A stretch of DNA of 64,000 nucleotides, from positions 62,001 to 126,000 of the forward strand of contig NRSV01000031.1 in the NCBI GenBank assembly GCA_002286855.1. The letters are read 5' to 3'. Both the position numbers and the translations under genes were made by a program. The notes under the pieces are model-generated. The model searched no databases, was not told the DNA's origin, and was given only the letters and a program-made list of their open reading frames with translations. Position 1 is the first letter of the stretch. The number at the start of each line of letters is the position of its first letter. Positions 32,038-43,171 of the stretch are shown in pieces. This DNA is from Bipolaris cookei. Taxonomy: Eukaryota > Ascomycota > Dothideomycetes > Pleosporales > Pleosporaceae.

Positions 32038-34664
32038 TTACACTCCGTTGAGAACGCTCTGCACACCGACAGTTCCTACATCGTCTCTCCTAGCAATGAA
32101 ACCCTTCAATTCCTGCGCATCCTGTCCACCTGCAGCCCTCAAACGGTCTCTGAGTGCCTCTGGCCCAATGATAAACAACGTGCTAACATCTGTCAAAACA
32201 TCCATAGCACCAGGCTCCAATTCATCGCCCGTCGGCCATGCTCGCACCAATTCAACATACTGGTTCATATCCTTCGATACGCTCAGACCACCGACTTGTG
32301 AAATGGAGAATTTCAGCAGGTGTGCTAGAACGAGGGAGCGGAGACCACGCGCTAGCTCGGCAAGGAAGAGTGAGAGGTTGCGGCCGGATAGGGCGGAGGT
32401 GGCCTGAGATGCAACACGTGTAAGGAACGCAGAAACTTCGCGGCAAGCTTGGGTTTCGCTTGTTACCATAAGGTCTTCCTCCTTTGGCCGAAAGTCTGTC
32501 TTCTTTTGTTGGGCAAGACATTTGCTGACCCAGTTCAGTGAGGCGGTTATTGTGAGATTAAGGATGTTGGAGAGCTTCGCCTCAAGTGTGGTCATTGTCA
32601 GATTAATAGACTTTTCAATCTCGCGACGGATGGTAAGGTTAGGTGTGCACAAAGGCAGGAGGATTGTAGTAGTAGTTTGTTGTAGGAGATGCAGCATTGT
32701 GGTAATAGTATGCAGAGAGGGGAGGTGGGTGAGATCTGGTGGTGTCTTGGAGTTTTCCTGCGATGCGGCGTGATCTTGTGCACTGCATTAACGTTAGTTG
32801 ACATGTTCAATCATAACAGAGACGATACTCACGCGTCCAGGGCCGTCTCCAAGTACATTTCGCCCATCTGCCGCAGGAGCAAGTTGAGCAGTATCTGCAC
32901 ATCCTTTGGTGTCTCGTTGCCAGGCGACAACTCCAGCCCACGTCCGACACCCTCTGCTAGCCACTTGAGCATTCGCTTGGCTACTGGTAGTGACAGTCGA
33001 CCATCCTCGTCAGTGACCTCGATATCCTTCTTCTCTTGCTGGTCTTCTTTCAGCCCAGCGATACGAAGAAGAGTCGCTTTCTGACTAGCCGGTAGCTCAG
33101 TGCTTTCCAGACGCTCCATGTACTTGTCACGAGCAGATGCGGCCAGCTCCTTGCCTCGTTGCGCGAGCGAACCAAAGTATGAGGTAGGCATCTTGCTTCG
33201 CCGCGAGTGGTAGATGGTGAACTTAAGAAGCAACGAAGAGTACAGCTCCTCGAGGTTCTTCTTCTCTCGCTCAATATACTTCTCGCCGATAAAGTATGAG
33301 GAGAATAATTCCTCCAGCTGTTGGTCAAGCGTAGCTGCAACCGCTGATGTAGCAGGCTCAGGGTGCTCTGTTAAACCGTGTGTCTTGAGATCTTCCACAA
33401 GCTGAGTGATGTAACTTCTTGAAGCCTGCAGCGAACGCAGGAAAGCAAGCGACGAAAGATCTCCAGCTTTGTCGAGCACCATCTCGAGCCTGGACTGGAT
33501 AGACTGCTGAAATATGCGTTCCAGAAATTTGATGAGGACTTCTTCATAGTAGGGAAACGCTCGCTTGATGATAGCAGATTCTTCCTGGACGACAATCTTG
33601 ACTTCGTCAATCAAAGACTGAAGCGTCGGTTCCACGCCAGGCGGTTCGGCATCAGGATCTTGGAGGCGATCCCATGTCTCCAAATCTGTACCAAGATCTT
33701 CACCGCTCAACTGCATACGGTCGATGAAGAACGAATGCTGGTTGACATAAGTCCCAATGACACTGGCACCGTCATTGAAGCCTTTGAGAGCAATGGCGCA
33801 GTCACGCATCCCGGGGTAATTGGGACGCGCGTAGCATTCCTGGAACTTACTGAGAAGATCTTGCTCCAAGTTCTCGAGAAACTTCTCAATGACCTCCTTG
33901 GTGTTGTGTCTCGGCTGGTGTGTTGTCCTGCGCTTCATCCCATTCGGTACCTCGCCGTTGACTCGTTGACTGCCCTCTGGATCAAGGCGTATGCTGATGC
34001 GTAGAAGCTGGCGCGCAATTTCAGCACATCGTACGATATCGCCGTTCTTCCGCTGGTCTTCAAGGATCATGAGTTCGCCTCGTTCGCTGACCTCTTGCCA
34101 GCACTCAATCAGGAACTTTGCATCGAGAGCCCTCTTCCGCTGGCGATCGAGCTCTTCGAGTCGCTCTCCTATACGCATGGCAACATTGCCGCCCGTATCT
34201 GATCCTCCATCGTCGTTTCCGTTCAGCGAGTTGTCCAGCCTCTGAAATCTATCCATGGCCTGTTCCAGCCGCCTCCCTAGGGACTCGACATTCTGGTTGT
34301 GTTGGAGTTCTGCCCGCCGGACGGCTCCAGAGAGGTCTGTCTCCTTCTCTTCAAGGTCCTCGGATAGACTGTTGAGGCTTCTTAGGGCATGTTCAAAGGT
34401 TCGGATAAGCGGCTTTGGGTCGAACGTCTGCTGCCCGCCAGCGCCTCCAGATCGTCGTGTTGCAGGTACAGCGGCCTGAGAAAGGTCTTCGATAAAATCC
34501 TTGACTAGAAAGTCTTTGCTCTGCGTGAGTCAGCACGGGAAAGACAAAAGAGCTGGGTGGCAGCTTACGGCGAACTTCTCTAGGGTGAATTGCGGTATGC
34601 GTATAGAGGTCCTCGAGGTCTGGTGGGTAAGTATAGAGGCGCTATCGGAGCTGACGCGTTGCAT
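32038..34664 (-). CDS. SEC10: Exocyst complex subunit Sec10
   Basis: Part of the eight-subunit exocyst that tethers secretory vesicles at the plasma membrane, at hyphal tips in filamentous fungi. Three exons: 34664-34569, 34520-32833 and 32782-32038, giving 842 residues (typical for fungal Sec10). The N-terminus contains FTLEKFASKDFLVKDFIEDLS and a coiled coil (EDLEEKETDLSGAVRRAELQHNQ...). The middle carries NTKEVIEKFLENLEQDLLSKF, NYPGMRDCAIALKGFNDGASVI and FPYYEEVLIKFLERIFQQSIQSRLE, diagnostic of Sec10. The C-terminal helices include LSLFLAELARGLRSLVLAHLLKFS. Introns (48 and 50 nt) have CTGAC/CTAAC branch sites. The gene is divergent with NUS1, 721 bp away. Assignment is firm. Confidence 0.95.
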
Positions 34665-35385
34665 GATTGTAAGTAGGGCATAGGCCAGAATTCAAGGACT
34701 AGATATCATTCAAGTGGTATGTAAAGCAGGTGTGTGTATCGTTGCTACCCAGCGAGCCAATGCCGCCTGAAATGGCCTGGGGCTGAGATTGCTGGTACTG
34801 TCGCAAAGCATCAAGCTGCAAAAGGCTGCTACCAGGTCAAGTCTTGAGATGGTGCATGCGATAATCGTGAGAAAGCATTCCCAGTCCAGGGTGTATGTGC
34901 ACCTGGTAGTAGTAGGGACGAGTGAAGTCGCGACTGTGGCTTGTCGCACCCCACGCCTCGGTCCCTGGCGCAATGCAGAAGCGCCTGCCGAATCAAACCA
35001 CGGGCAACCCCATGCGCTATGATGCCATTACACCTCTCGACTGTTGTACACAGATGCCTAAATTAGAGCCGCGATTGTTGAACGGCCTCACATCAGTTGT
35101 GAAAGCTTCCGTGTAAAAGCGCCACTTCGCAGGGCGGAGCACGGCAACATGCGCGTACATACGCCTTGGCTTACGCTCGGAAGAGACGGCGCCACACGTA
35201 TGCGCATGCACCAGCCTCACAGGGATATTTCATGTATCTTACATCTACCCATCCCCGACCATGGCCAGTTAACGCGAGCATTGACTCTTCTTTTCTATAC
35301 TTATCAGCCTCTGTCCTGATTCCACGTGTGTAGCCATCGACAGTTTGGCTCGTCCTGTACCCCTTTGCTCAGCACGTCGTCCGCA
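34665..35385. promoter_or_regulatory. Divergent region SEC10 / NUS1
   Basis: 721 bp between two start codons. No recognised gene; ORFs here are short and domain-less. Confidence 0.4.
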
Positions 35386-36555
35386 ATGGCTGCTGCCACG
35401 GGTCTATCATCTAAACAGGAGTCGGCTTTCCGGCGCAAGGAGCTTTCTGTCCAGCAACGCGAGGAACTGCTCAAACCTTTTCTTCCTACCGACATTTCGG
35501 ACAGTGATACACAAGCGCAAAAGAAGAAGGCCCTCCGTGAACGCCGTCAACGCGCATCCCAGCAACATCACCGCAAACCCCTCGTCGGCCCGTTCAAAGC
35601 ACTACTCCACCTCGCCATCTACCATGTTGTCGCTCTGCTCTTCAGCATCTTCTTCCGCTTTCGGCGCGCCTACCGGCTTGTACGGGGAAAAGTCATCTCA
35701 CTTCTGAAATATCATCATCGCACGCCAGAGTTCATAGCGCACGACGTAAAGGACCTGGAGAAACTACCAAAGCACCTGAGTGTGATTGTAGAATACCAAG
35801 AGGATGACGGAAGTCAAGGAAACGCTGGTCTAGAAGGTCTCGTAAACGATGTCTGCGAGATAGCGGCTTGGGCAGCAAGTGCTGGAATTCCGTTTCTCAG
35901 TATTTACGAGCGAACTGGTAAGCTAACAAAATCTACAAACACGTGTAAAAAAAAAGGCTGTTCAAGAGCTAACAGCGAAACAGGCGTCCTCAAGAACTAC
36001 CTGCCCCAAATCCACGCCAGTATCTGGAACACGCTTGAAGCCTACTTTGGCCCACAACGCAAACCCACCCTCTCCCTCCGCGCACCACATCTGAGCTCCT
36101 ACTCACCACCGGACACGCCCCCTCAGTCGGCTGAGCCAAATGACCCAAGCCTTAAGCAAGAACGCCAGCACCTCACTGTACTCCTCTTGTCGGAACACGA
36201 CGGCCGAGATACCATTGTCGATTTGACTCGCACCCTGGCCGAAATGGCGCAAAAGGGTGATGTGCGACAAGAGCAGATCAACATGGATTTGATCGATGCA
36301 CAGCTAACCGACCATGTCTCAAGCGAGCCAGACCTGCTGATCCTGTTCAGTCCAACGGTTCAATTGAAGGGCTACCCACCATGGCAGCTGAGGTTGACTG
36401 AGATCTTGTAAGTCAATTCATTTGTCGCTTTTGTGCGAGACTCAGCACTAACATTTCCTCCCAGCCACTTGCCAGACAACAAGGGCGTCAACTATCAAGT
36501 CTTCCTCCGAGCCCTGTACAATTTCGCTAAGGTCGAGATGCGCCTCGGAAGGTAG
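35386..36555 (+). CDS. NUS1: Dehydrodolichyl diphosphate synthase subunit Nus1 (NgBR family)
   Basis: Non-catalytic but essential partner of the cis-prenyltransferase Rer2/Srt1, making dolichol for protein glycosylation at the ER. Three exons: 35386-35917, 35984-36407 and 36465-36555, 348 residues. The start is the ATG in CGCAATGGC; an in-frame ATG 60 nt upstream is weaker. A membrane segment lies at about residues 75-98 (LLHLAIYHVVALLFSIFFRF). The conserved KLPKHLSVIVEY, DVCEIAAWAASAGIPFLSIYERTG and PDLLILFSPTVQLKGYPPWQLRLTEIF follow. It ends in NYQVFLRALYNFAKVEMRLGR, holding the C-terminal RxG motif needed for complex activity. The 66-nt first intron has no in-frame stop (see findings). Assignment is firm. 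Confidence 0.93.
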
Positions 36556-36900
36556 CTCGTGAATATGGTTTTCGAGTCTCTTCGTGCATAATAGAATACC
36601 CAATTTGATTATTTTCACACTTGATCATGTCGCTTGCCATCTTACACTCAAAAACTGACTACAAAATTCGCCACAAGCATCATTCACAACTCATGTCACA
36701 CATCTTGCACCAAAGAATACATGTGGAGGTATCTCGAATCTGATGGATGGTAATCTACACCATATCCTCATGCTCGCCGTCGTCTTTTTGTGTACGTCAT
36801 AGCCATCGAGAGTAAATGCACCTAACACCTGTATTCGTTGTAGGTCGTCAAGTACATTGTCCGCCCCACTAAAGAACCCATGCAACCATAACCCAGTCGT
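36556..36900. other. Intergenic, convergent NUS1/RPS15 3' ends
   Basis: 345 bp with both 3' UTRs. Nothing else is seen. Confidence 0.4.
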
Positions 36901-37587
36901 TTACTTGAGAGGAATGAAACGGGAAGAGTGAGTGGCACCAATACCAGGCCTTCCGTGCTTGACTGGCCTGTATGAAATGGAGAACTCTGCGAGGTAGTGG
37001 CCGACCATCTCGGGCTTGATTTCGACCTGGTTGAACTCCTTGCCGGAGTAGACACCAATGACGCTGCCAATCATCTCGGGGACAACGATCATGTCACGGA
37101 GGTGGGTCTTGACGAGGTCGGGCTTCTCGTTGGGGCGGGCCTCCTCTGCGCCATGTTAGCCATCTTCTCCTGCCCATCAAGCGAACTCTGCTCCTTACGC
37201 TTGGACTTCCTAAGCTTCTTGATGAGACCCATGGGCTTGCGCTTGAGACCGCGGTTGAACCTGCGGCGGGCGCGGGCGTGGACGAGGTCACGGAGCTCCT
37301 CAGAGCCGAGGTCGAGGAGCCTGCATCGCAATCAGAATACCGCTATCATTTATATCGATCCCGGGCGTAGGGGATTATCGAGAGGATCGGGAACGTACTG
37401 GTCAAGGTCGACACCGCGGTAAGAGAACTTGCGGAACGCCCTCTTGGCCTTGAGGGCTGTTCATCTCGTTAGCCATGCTCTGCCATCAACATGCCCATCT
37501 GTCGCTGCGGATGCGGGGGAGAGGCTGGGGAATGGGACAGGAATGCGTACCAGCTGCAGCCTCGGGATCGTAGTCAGCGTCAGCCAT
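36901..37587 (-). CDS. RPS15: 40S ribosomal protein S15 (uS19)
   Basis: Small-subunit head protein near the decoding site. Four exons: 37587-37551, 37456-37399, 37320-37199 and 37145-36901, giving 153 residues (family ~150). The joined sequence runs [98 protein letters not shown] and [17 protein letters not shown], the conserved S15 blocks in order. The four-exon structure with early introns is common for fungal ribosomal protein genes. A 14-bp perfect palindrome lies 104 bp upstream of the start. Assignment is certain. Confidence 0.97.
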
Positions 37588-38309
37588 GTTTGCGGTTGTC
37601 GAAGTAGCTGATGGGGGGAACTTCGTTAGGTCGTGGGTTGTCGGTCGTTCAATTATCGATGGGCAAAGGGAATTTCGAGGTGTTGCCTGCCTCGCTTAAG
37701 CGAGCCGTTAGCGTGCCACTATGTCCATGCGCAGCTGGACCAATACCAACATCGCTATGTTCACACTTGCAACGGATAGTAAACCTTTACTGACTTGTCG
37801 CATAATTTTACGAGACCGTATTGTGTGCCGATTATGCAAACAAGACCTTGCTCCTCAAAAGGTGGGTTACAACCGGCGCTGCAGCTTTCATTGAAGACAA
37901 AATCTCTCAACTAGGCCAAAAGCAACTGCCCAAGATCACTACAGTAGTCAGGTCATTGGTTTCAGGCACTATGATGTTCGTATGCTAATCTATTGTAGAA
38001 TTGAACACTTGACTGGTACCCATTTACACCTGTTCTTTCTCTCAACAACCATACATTAGCATGAGGTGCATAGCCAGATAAGTCACATTAAAGGCAGTCA
38101 CAATGTCGACATAAATTGAGGGTGCATGGCTTCATTGTGGGTATCTCGACAGGCAGCTATGAAAGCATTGCCGCACAATCTTTCTCCATATCCCATCCAT
38201 TGCGCGCTCGACACGCCCCAAATGCTCGGACTCGTTGCGCATGATTCTCGTGATTTTTGAGAAATTGGCCAGATCATACATCGTAAACAGAGATATATTG
38301 GCGACACGC
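37588..38309. other. Intergenic RPS15 promoter / RPP2 3' end
   Basis: 722 bp between two minus-strand ribosomal protein genes. It contains the palindrome at 37691-37704. No gene is seen. Confidence 0.45.
37691..37704. promoter_or_regulatory. 14-bp perfect palindrome upstream of RPS15
   Basis: CTCGCTTAAGCGAG reads the same on both strands and lies 104 bp before the RPS15 ATG. Its position suggests a dimeric factor site; function is inference. Confidence 0.4.
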
Positions 38310-38701
38310 TTAGTCGAAGAGACCGAAACCCATGTCCTCGTCGGACTCCTCCTTCTCCTCCTCCTTGGCGGCGGGGGCCTCCTCGGCGGCAGCGGCACCG
38401 CCAGCGGCAGCACCACCAGTGGCGGCAGCAGCGCCACCACCGGAGCCACCAGAGGGAACGGAAGCGAGCTTCTCGGATCCAGAGGCGATGAGCTCGTTGA
38501 TGTCCTTGCCTTCAAGCTCGGAGATCAGCTTGTTGAGGCGCTCGTCATCAGCCTCGATACCAACGGCGCTGAGGACGGACTAAATTTCATTAGATTTTTT
38601 ATTGAAAAAATCTCTATAATCCATCATACCTTGACATCTTCAGCGGAAGGCGAGGTGTTACCACCGAGGCCGAGGAGGAGGTATGCAGCGAGGTGCTTCA
38701 T
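38310..38701 (-). CDS. RPP2: 60S acidic ribosomal protein P2
   Basis: Stalk protein that recruits translation factors and GTPases to the ribosome. Two exons: 38701-38630 and 38579-38310, 113 residues. The start [20 protein letters not shown] and the continuation [20 protein letters not shown] identify P2 rather than P1. An Ala/Gly-rich hinge follows, and the C-terminus [13 protein letters not shown] is the universal P-protein tail. The intron is 50 nt. A further intron is likely in the 5' UTR (38758-38808). Assignment is certain. Confidence 0.97.
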
Positions 38702-38757
38702 TGTGATGGTAAATTGGTGGTTTCGGTGTAAAGGAACAGGAGTTCAATCGATTTAAC

Positions 38758-38808
38758 CTGCGCCTGTCAGTATTTTGTCGCTAGGCGCAAACAACAGTAA
38801 GTACGCAC
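38758..38808 (-). other. Probable 5' UTR intron of RPP2
   Basis: On the minus strand a GTGCGT donor (first base at 38808), a TACTGAC branch site and a GCGCAG acceptor (last base at 38758) enclose 51 nt, the usual intron size here. It lies 56 bp upstream of the RPP2 ATG. Leader introns are common in fungal ribosomal protein genes. Confidence 0.5.
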
Positions 38809-38951
38809 CGCTTGTGGCCGGAGACTGAATCTACAAGTTCTCGCTGTGGTTGTCGAAAAGAAAAAGTTCCTGGTCCTAGAATATTGACTCAAGGTGGGAT
38901 CTCGCTACCCAAGCCATCCCGCTATCGGACTAGCGCAAGATGACCGTATCA

Positions 38952-38959
38952 TCACGTGA
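38952..38959. promoter_or_regulatory. TCACGTGA octamer in the RPP2/SPT2 divergent promoter
   Basis: Perfect palindromic E-box/Cbf1-type site within the ~500 bp between the RPP2 (38701, -) and SPT2 (39202, +) starts. The same octamer occurs at 8109-8116 in the PSO2/esterase spacer. Binding factor inferred only. Confidence 0.4.
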
Positions 38960-39201
38960 AGGCTGACTAGGCGCAAAGCCAAGGTATAAAACAGGCCCGT
39001 CTGCGCCGTCGCTGTCCGCTCATTCTCTGGCCGTCCATTCTAGTCCACCGGTCCCGTGCGCCTCGCCTCCCTTCTGTGCGCGCGACCACCCTCTGCCGAC
39101 TATCAATACCGGCGATTTTTATCAGGAAAGCATGTACAACTTGCCCTCCAATCGAATCGACGAGCGGTAACACTGAGTCAAACGCTTATCAGTTGCCTAC
39201 C

Positions 39202-40345
39202 ATGAGCGTGAGCTGCAGCAGACTGCCCGCAACATCTCTTGTGTGCTGACCGTGTCTTCTAGTCACTCAAAGACATCATGTCGATAATCGACCCTAGCGT
39301 AAAGTCCGCAGCAACAGCATCAAAGCAAGGTCCACTTGGCAGTGCCCCTAAACCAGCGCCGCGACCGGTTGGAGGGGCGAACGGCGCATCCCAAGCACCG
39401 CAGTTGAAGCGAAAGGCATCGGGTCCCGTTGAGAATGGACAGACAAAGGTGCAGAGGAAAGAGGCGGTTGGTGGAATAGCACAGGCAAATGGCGCGGTTC
39501 GTGCCACGTCGTCACCTGCCACGTCGAGACCTTCTTCGTCTACGCCTACCACTTCCGTCCCTTACCGCGGAACCGCTGCGCCCTCTTCTTCGAAAACAGC
39601 AAACCCACCTGTCCGAAAGCCTCTACAGTCATCAAACGCACCCGCTGCTACAACCAAAGCCCCGGCGCCTGTTCCCAAGCCTGCTCCGGCAGCCACCGGC
39701 CCCGCCCCCGCCTCGAATGCCGCACCCAAGAAAGGATATCTGGCCATGCTCCAGAAGGCCAAAGAAAAGGATGCCAGCAAACCCGTAGCGCCACCGATTA
39801 AACATGAGCCTACAAAAATCTTGACACGGAAGGAGCGGCTGGCGCTCAAGGCAGAAGCAGGAGTAAAAGGCAAGAAGCCTGTCGCCGGACTGCCGTCGAA
39901 GCCTGCGGATCCCAAGGCGGATCCCTCCAAAGAGAAGAAGAAGGCCGAAGTAGGTTATCAAGGCACTGCACGGCCGGCTCGGAAGCCTGTTGAAGTTGGC
40001 TACAAAGGCACTGCTCGTCCCTCCAGTGCACCTGCAACGTCGAGCCGCAACGGCACGCCAGCTGCAAAACCAAAACCCAACCCAACCAAGGGCCGCTATG
40101 ACGGATATGCAGACTGGGATGACCTTGACGATATGGAAGACGACGAAGAGGACTATGACTCCGACGGCTCTTCAGCCATGGAGGGAGGCATATGGGATGT
40201 TGAAGAGGAAGAGCAGTTGGCACTCAAGGCTGCCAAGAAGGAGGATGCTGAAGCTTTGGCAGAAGAGAACAGGCTCAAGAAGGAGAAAGAAGAGCGAAAG
40301 AAGAGGCTGGCAGCAATGGCAGCCAAAGCAAAAAGAAAATATTAA
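39202..40345 (+). CDS. SPT2: SPT2 chromatin protein (H3-H4 chaperone)
   Basis: Histone H3-H4 binding protein acting in transcription-coupled chromatin maintenance. Two exons: 39202-39207 (only ATG AGC) and 39263-40345, giving 362 residues starting MSSLKDIMSIIDPS. The first half is Ala/Pro/Ser-rich and disordered. Two repeats of the type VGYQGTARPARKP / VGYKGTARPSSAP lie at about residues 228-252. The SPT2 domain is at the C-terminus: GRYDGYADWDDLDDMEDDEEDYDSDG, then the conserved SSAMEGGIWDVEEEE and a Lys/Glu-rich helix ending AAKAKRKY. The 55-nt intron has a CTGAC branch site. The family is clear from the C-terminal domain; the N-terminal region is lineage-variable. Confidence 0.88.
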
Positions 40346-41403
40346 GGATCTTCGGCGTTACGGTTCACGATTCCACGGCATGGGGGCGTTTTACCTGCAT
40401 TGTTGCGATTGCATAGCCATGGAGCGGATCTCTTTTACCATGGCGCATTCACGATTGTTACATACCCTGAACAACGATCCTGTCTTCATAGTACGTGGCT
40501 CAGATGAAGAGACTACACATAGTTTATATTTGCAAGCGATAACAGTTGGTAATACAACCTGCAGTTTCGGTTCGATATTACATCTCATCTGCAAGTGCTC
40601 TCGATGCTTGTTGTTAGCCTTCGAATGATCGTTTCTCCTTGCTTTGCGGATCCCACGTTATGACGCATCAACGTCAATAGGCCCAAACGTTTCCATGGTC
40701 AATCACATCCACGCGATTGTTCTTGGAAGCAGAGCTCTATGCCAGCGCAGGCACAAACGGCGCTTGTTCATAATTGACCACAGGTCAGTATCAAACAACG
40801 CATCATGGATTCTTATCAAACACCTAGATCCCTACTTCTAGCCTGCTCAAAGCTTCTAGCATCCGTAATGCCAAGTTATTTCTCGCCATAGCCGAGGAAA
40901 TGACAACGCCTTGTCAGCGACTAGCGCATCCATTCCGGCGCCCTATCCATTATTATACGATTACAGAGCCATCTCTTACGCCTGAACAGCTGCAGAGGTA
41001 ACGGGGGAAGTAGAGGCAAAGAATACTAGACAGGATTGAAAATGATCTGGACGATGGGCGGGTCGAGCGAAGAGGTAGCTATTCTTCAGACAGCCTTCCC
41101 GTGATCATCGATAGAGGCCCATACAGGGGGTGTTTATATCCAAAAGATCAATTATATTTCAACTGTGTCATGCTAGCAGCGGATTCAGAACCGAGATATG
41201 CTGGCCCACCTGATGGAGAGCTGAGGCAAGAGACTCACAGGACCCCAACTCAGCGTCCAGATGGCAGCAATGATAAGGGCCCCTCCCCACAACTCGTGCC
41301 TAGCGAATAGATGACCGCGTTGAGGAATGCAAAAGACCTAAAATAATGGGAGGAACGAAATAGCATCAATCTCACACCAACGCGTGCTAAGCCCTCAAGT
41401 AAC
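40346..41403. other. Intergenic, no supported gene
   Basis: 1.06 kb at the start of a 4.7-kb gene-poor stretch. It holds the SPT2 3' UTR; the rest shows nothing recognisable. Confidence 0.4.
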
Positions 41404-41868
41404 ATGCAACCGCCCCTGAGACCGCCATCGCCGCCTCGAGGACCGATCACACCCTGCACACAGGAGTGGGACAGGTTCATGGAATTTCCATTAGACAATC
41501 CCTACCACATATATCATAACGATGACCGTAAGCAGTCTGATGAGGCTCTTGCCGCTTCGAATGCCCCAATCTTATCAAAGCCAACAGCTGTGACCGAGCC
41601 ACAGATCCCTTTGCAATCCCATAATATTCATTCTCGTTCAGAAGCTCAATTGAGATGTCTTGTACCGCTGATCCCGACAAGTATCCCAGCTTAGGCTGTG
41701 TCTTCCGGAAGCGCGGACAGGGGTGTTCTCAAGAAAAAGGAACTCAATGCTCTTTTACTCATAGCAAAGCAGAATGTTGAAATAATTGACCAAGACACGA
41801 AAGAAATGGTGGAGATGGTGCAAGCGTATCTGACGAGGAAGGAGAACGCTGAAAAAGAGAAAGAGTAA
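41404..41868 (+). pseudogene. Decayed unknown ORF with one in-frame stop
   Basis: A 96-codon frame (MQPPLRPPSPPRGPITPCTQ...) ends at TAG 41692-41694. The same frame continues as coding-like sequence for 57 codons (GVLKKKELNALLLIAKQNVEI, then DTKEMVEMVQAYLTRKENAE) to TAA at 41868. Read through, it would be 154 codons with a helical C-terminus. The TAG could derive from CAG by a C-to-T change. Family not recognised. Confidence 0.4.
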
Positions 41869-43171
41869 ATGAGAGACCGTGAGAAGGATTTTTGATGGGC
41901 TAATGGAATGAGGATTGTTAGATAATTATGCTTCATAGTATGAAGAAAGAGTGAGATGCTCCCTCGCCTGGGCATAAACAATGGCGCTCACCGAACAATT
42001 GAGTGTGGAAATATTTTGCAGTTTTAAGGGAATTAATAGTGGCGGGATAGATACAGGGGTCTCAGATGGCCAAGCCTACTTCTGCTAGATACTTCTGGTA
42101 TCTTGAAAGAGGCAGATGAAGTGTGTTATGTGAATACGTGAGGATGGGTTGTGAGCTACCTGCCAAAATGCAGTTGTTCACTTTCACTTCATCCCTCAAC
42201 CACACCAAACAGGCTAGCCTGCACGTGAGCAGGTAACTACTACTTTCTTCTGTATTGGTCCCTGTCAACACCATTCTCTCACGTCACAGAAGCTCCCAAC
42301 CATAGCGCCTAAGAGACCGCCAACAACATCGTCACCAGGCGACCCATCATCGTAAGTGACTAGAAGATGTGATACGGCTGCATCACTGACAAAGGCTACT
42401 AGAGAGCACACTGTGCAGACAGGCATGCCTGTCTCGACACAGCCTGCTTCGTCGAAGTCAAAGGAAGGGGTCGAGAAGGGGCGTAGTATCGCCAATTTCG
42501 TTATCAATAACGAGAATTCACTCAAGGGCGACAGTTGTTATGCGGGACAAGCACCATTTGACAACAGTGGTCCACGCCAACAACGGAAAGAAGAGGCTTT
42601 GTTTAACAAGCCGCGAATACATCTGCAGGATCCTACGCCAGCTGCATCGAGATGAGCGAAATTCTATTGCTATTATGATCCCAGCTCCTACGGCCTACAC
42701 GGGATTACCTATATATTTACTTTCCTGCCAAATTTATTGTTTGGTCTTTCCAGCGCTGCCGTATTGTCCTCATTTCTACAGTCTTCCCACTGTCTCTGTG
42801 TACATTCACTGATATTCATTCCATCGCAGCCTAACGAACGTCAGGCACGAAACTACCCAGTCATCCCTGCTAAATCTTATTTCTCTGAATATGCTTCGAC
42901 AACAGTTTGTGGCACGTAACAATCGATTAGATACGTAACACAACACGCGGACTCTACCGCCTTGGCCCAATACTCTGCCAGTACCGGAGAAGTCAGAAGC
43001 AATTCTTGGTACACAAACCTCTCCTAAACAGATACATCGCGACTTGAAAGATACTCTCCTCTCAACTGAGAGGACGAATGTGTGATAGGCTAGGGCAGCC
43101 CATCACAGTACAGATAGCGGCGGCTATCTTATATACCAACTACGCAACGATATAAGCAGCTCTGATATCTT
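41869..43171. other. Gene-poor stretch with weak coding remnants
   Basis: Short frames such as 42356-42655 (+) look mildly coding-like but have no start context, domain or splice support. Nothing else is seen. Confidence 0.3.
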
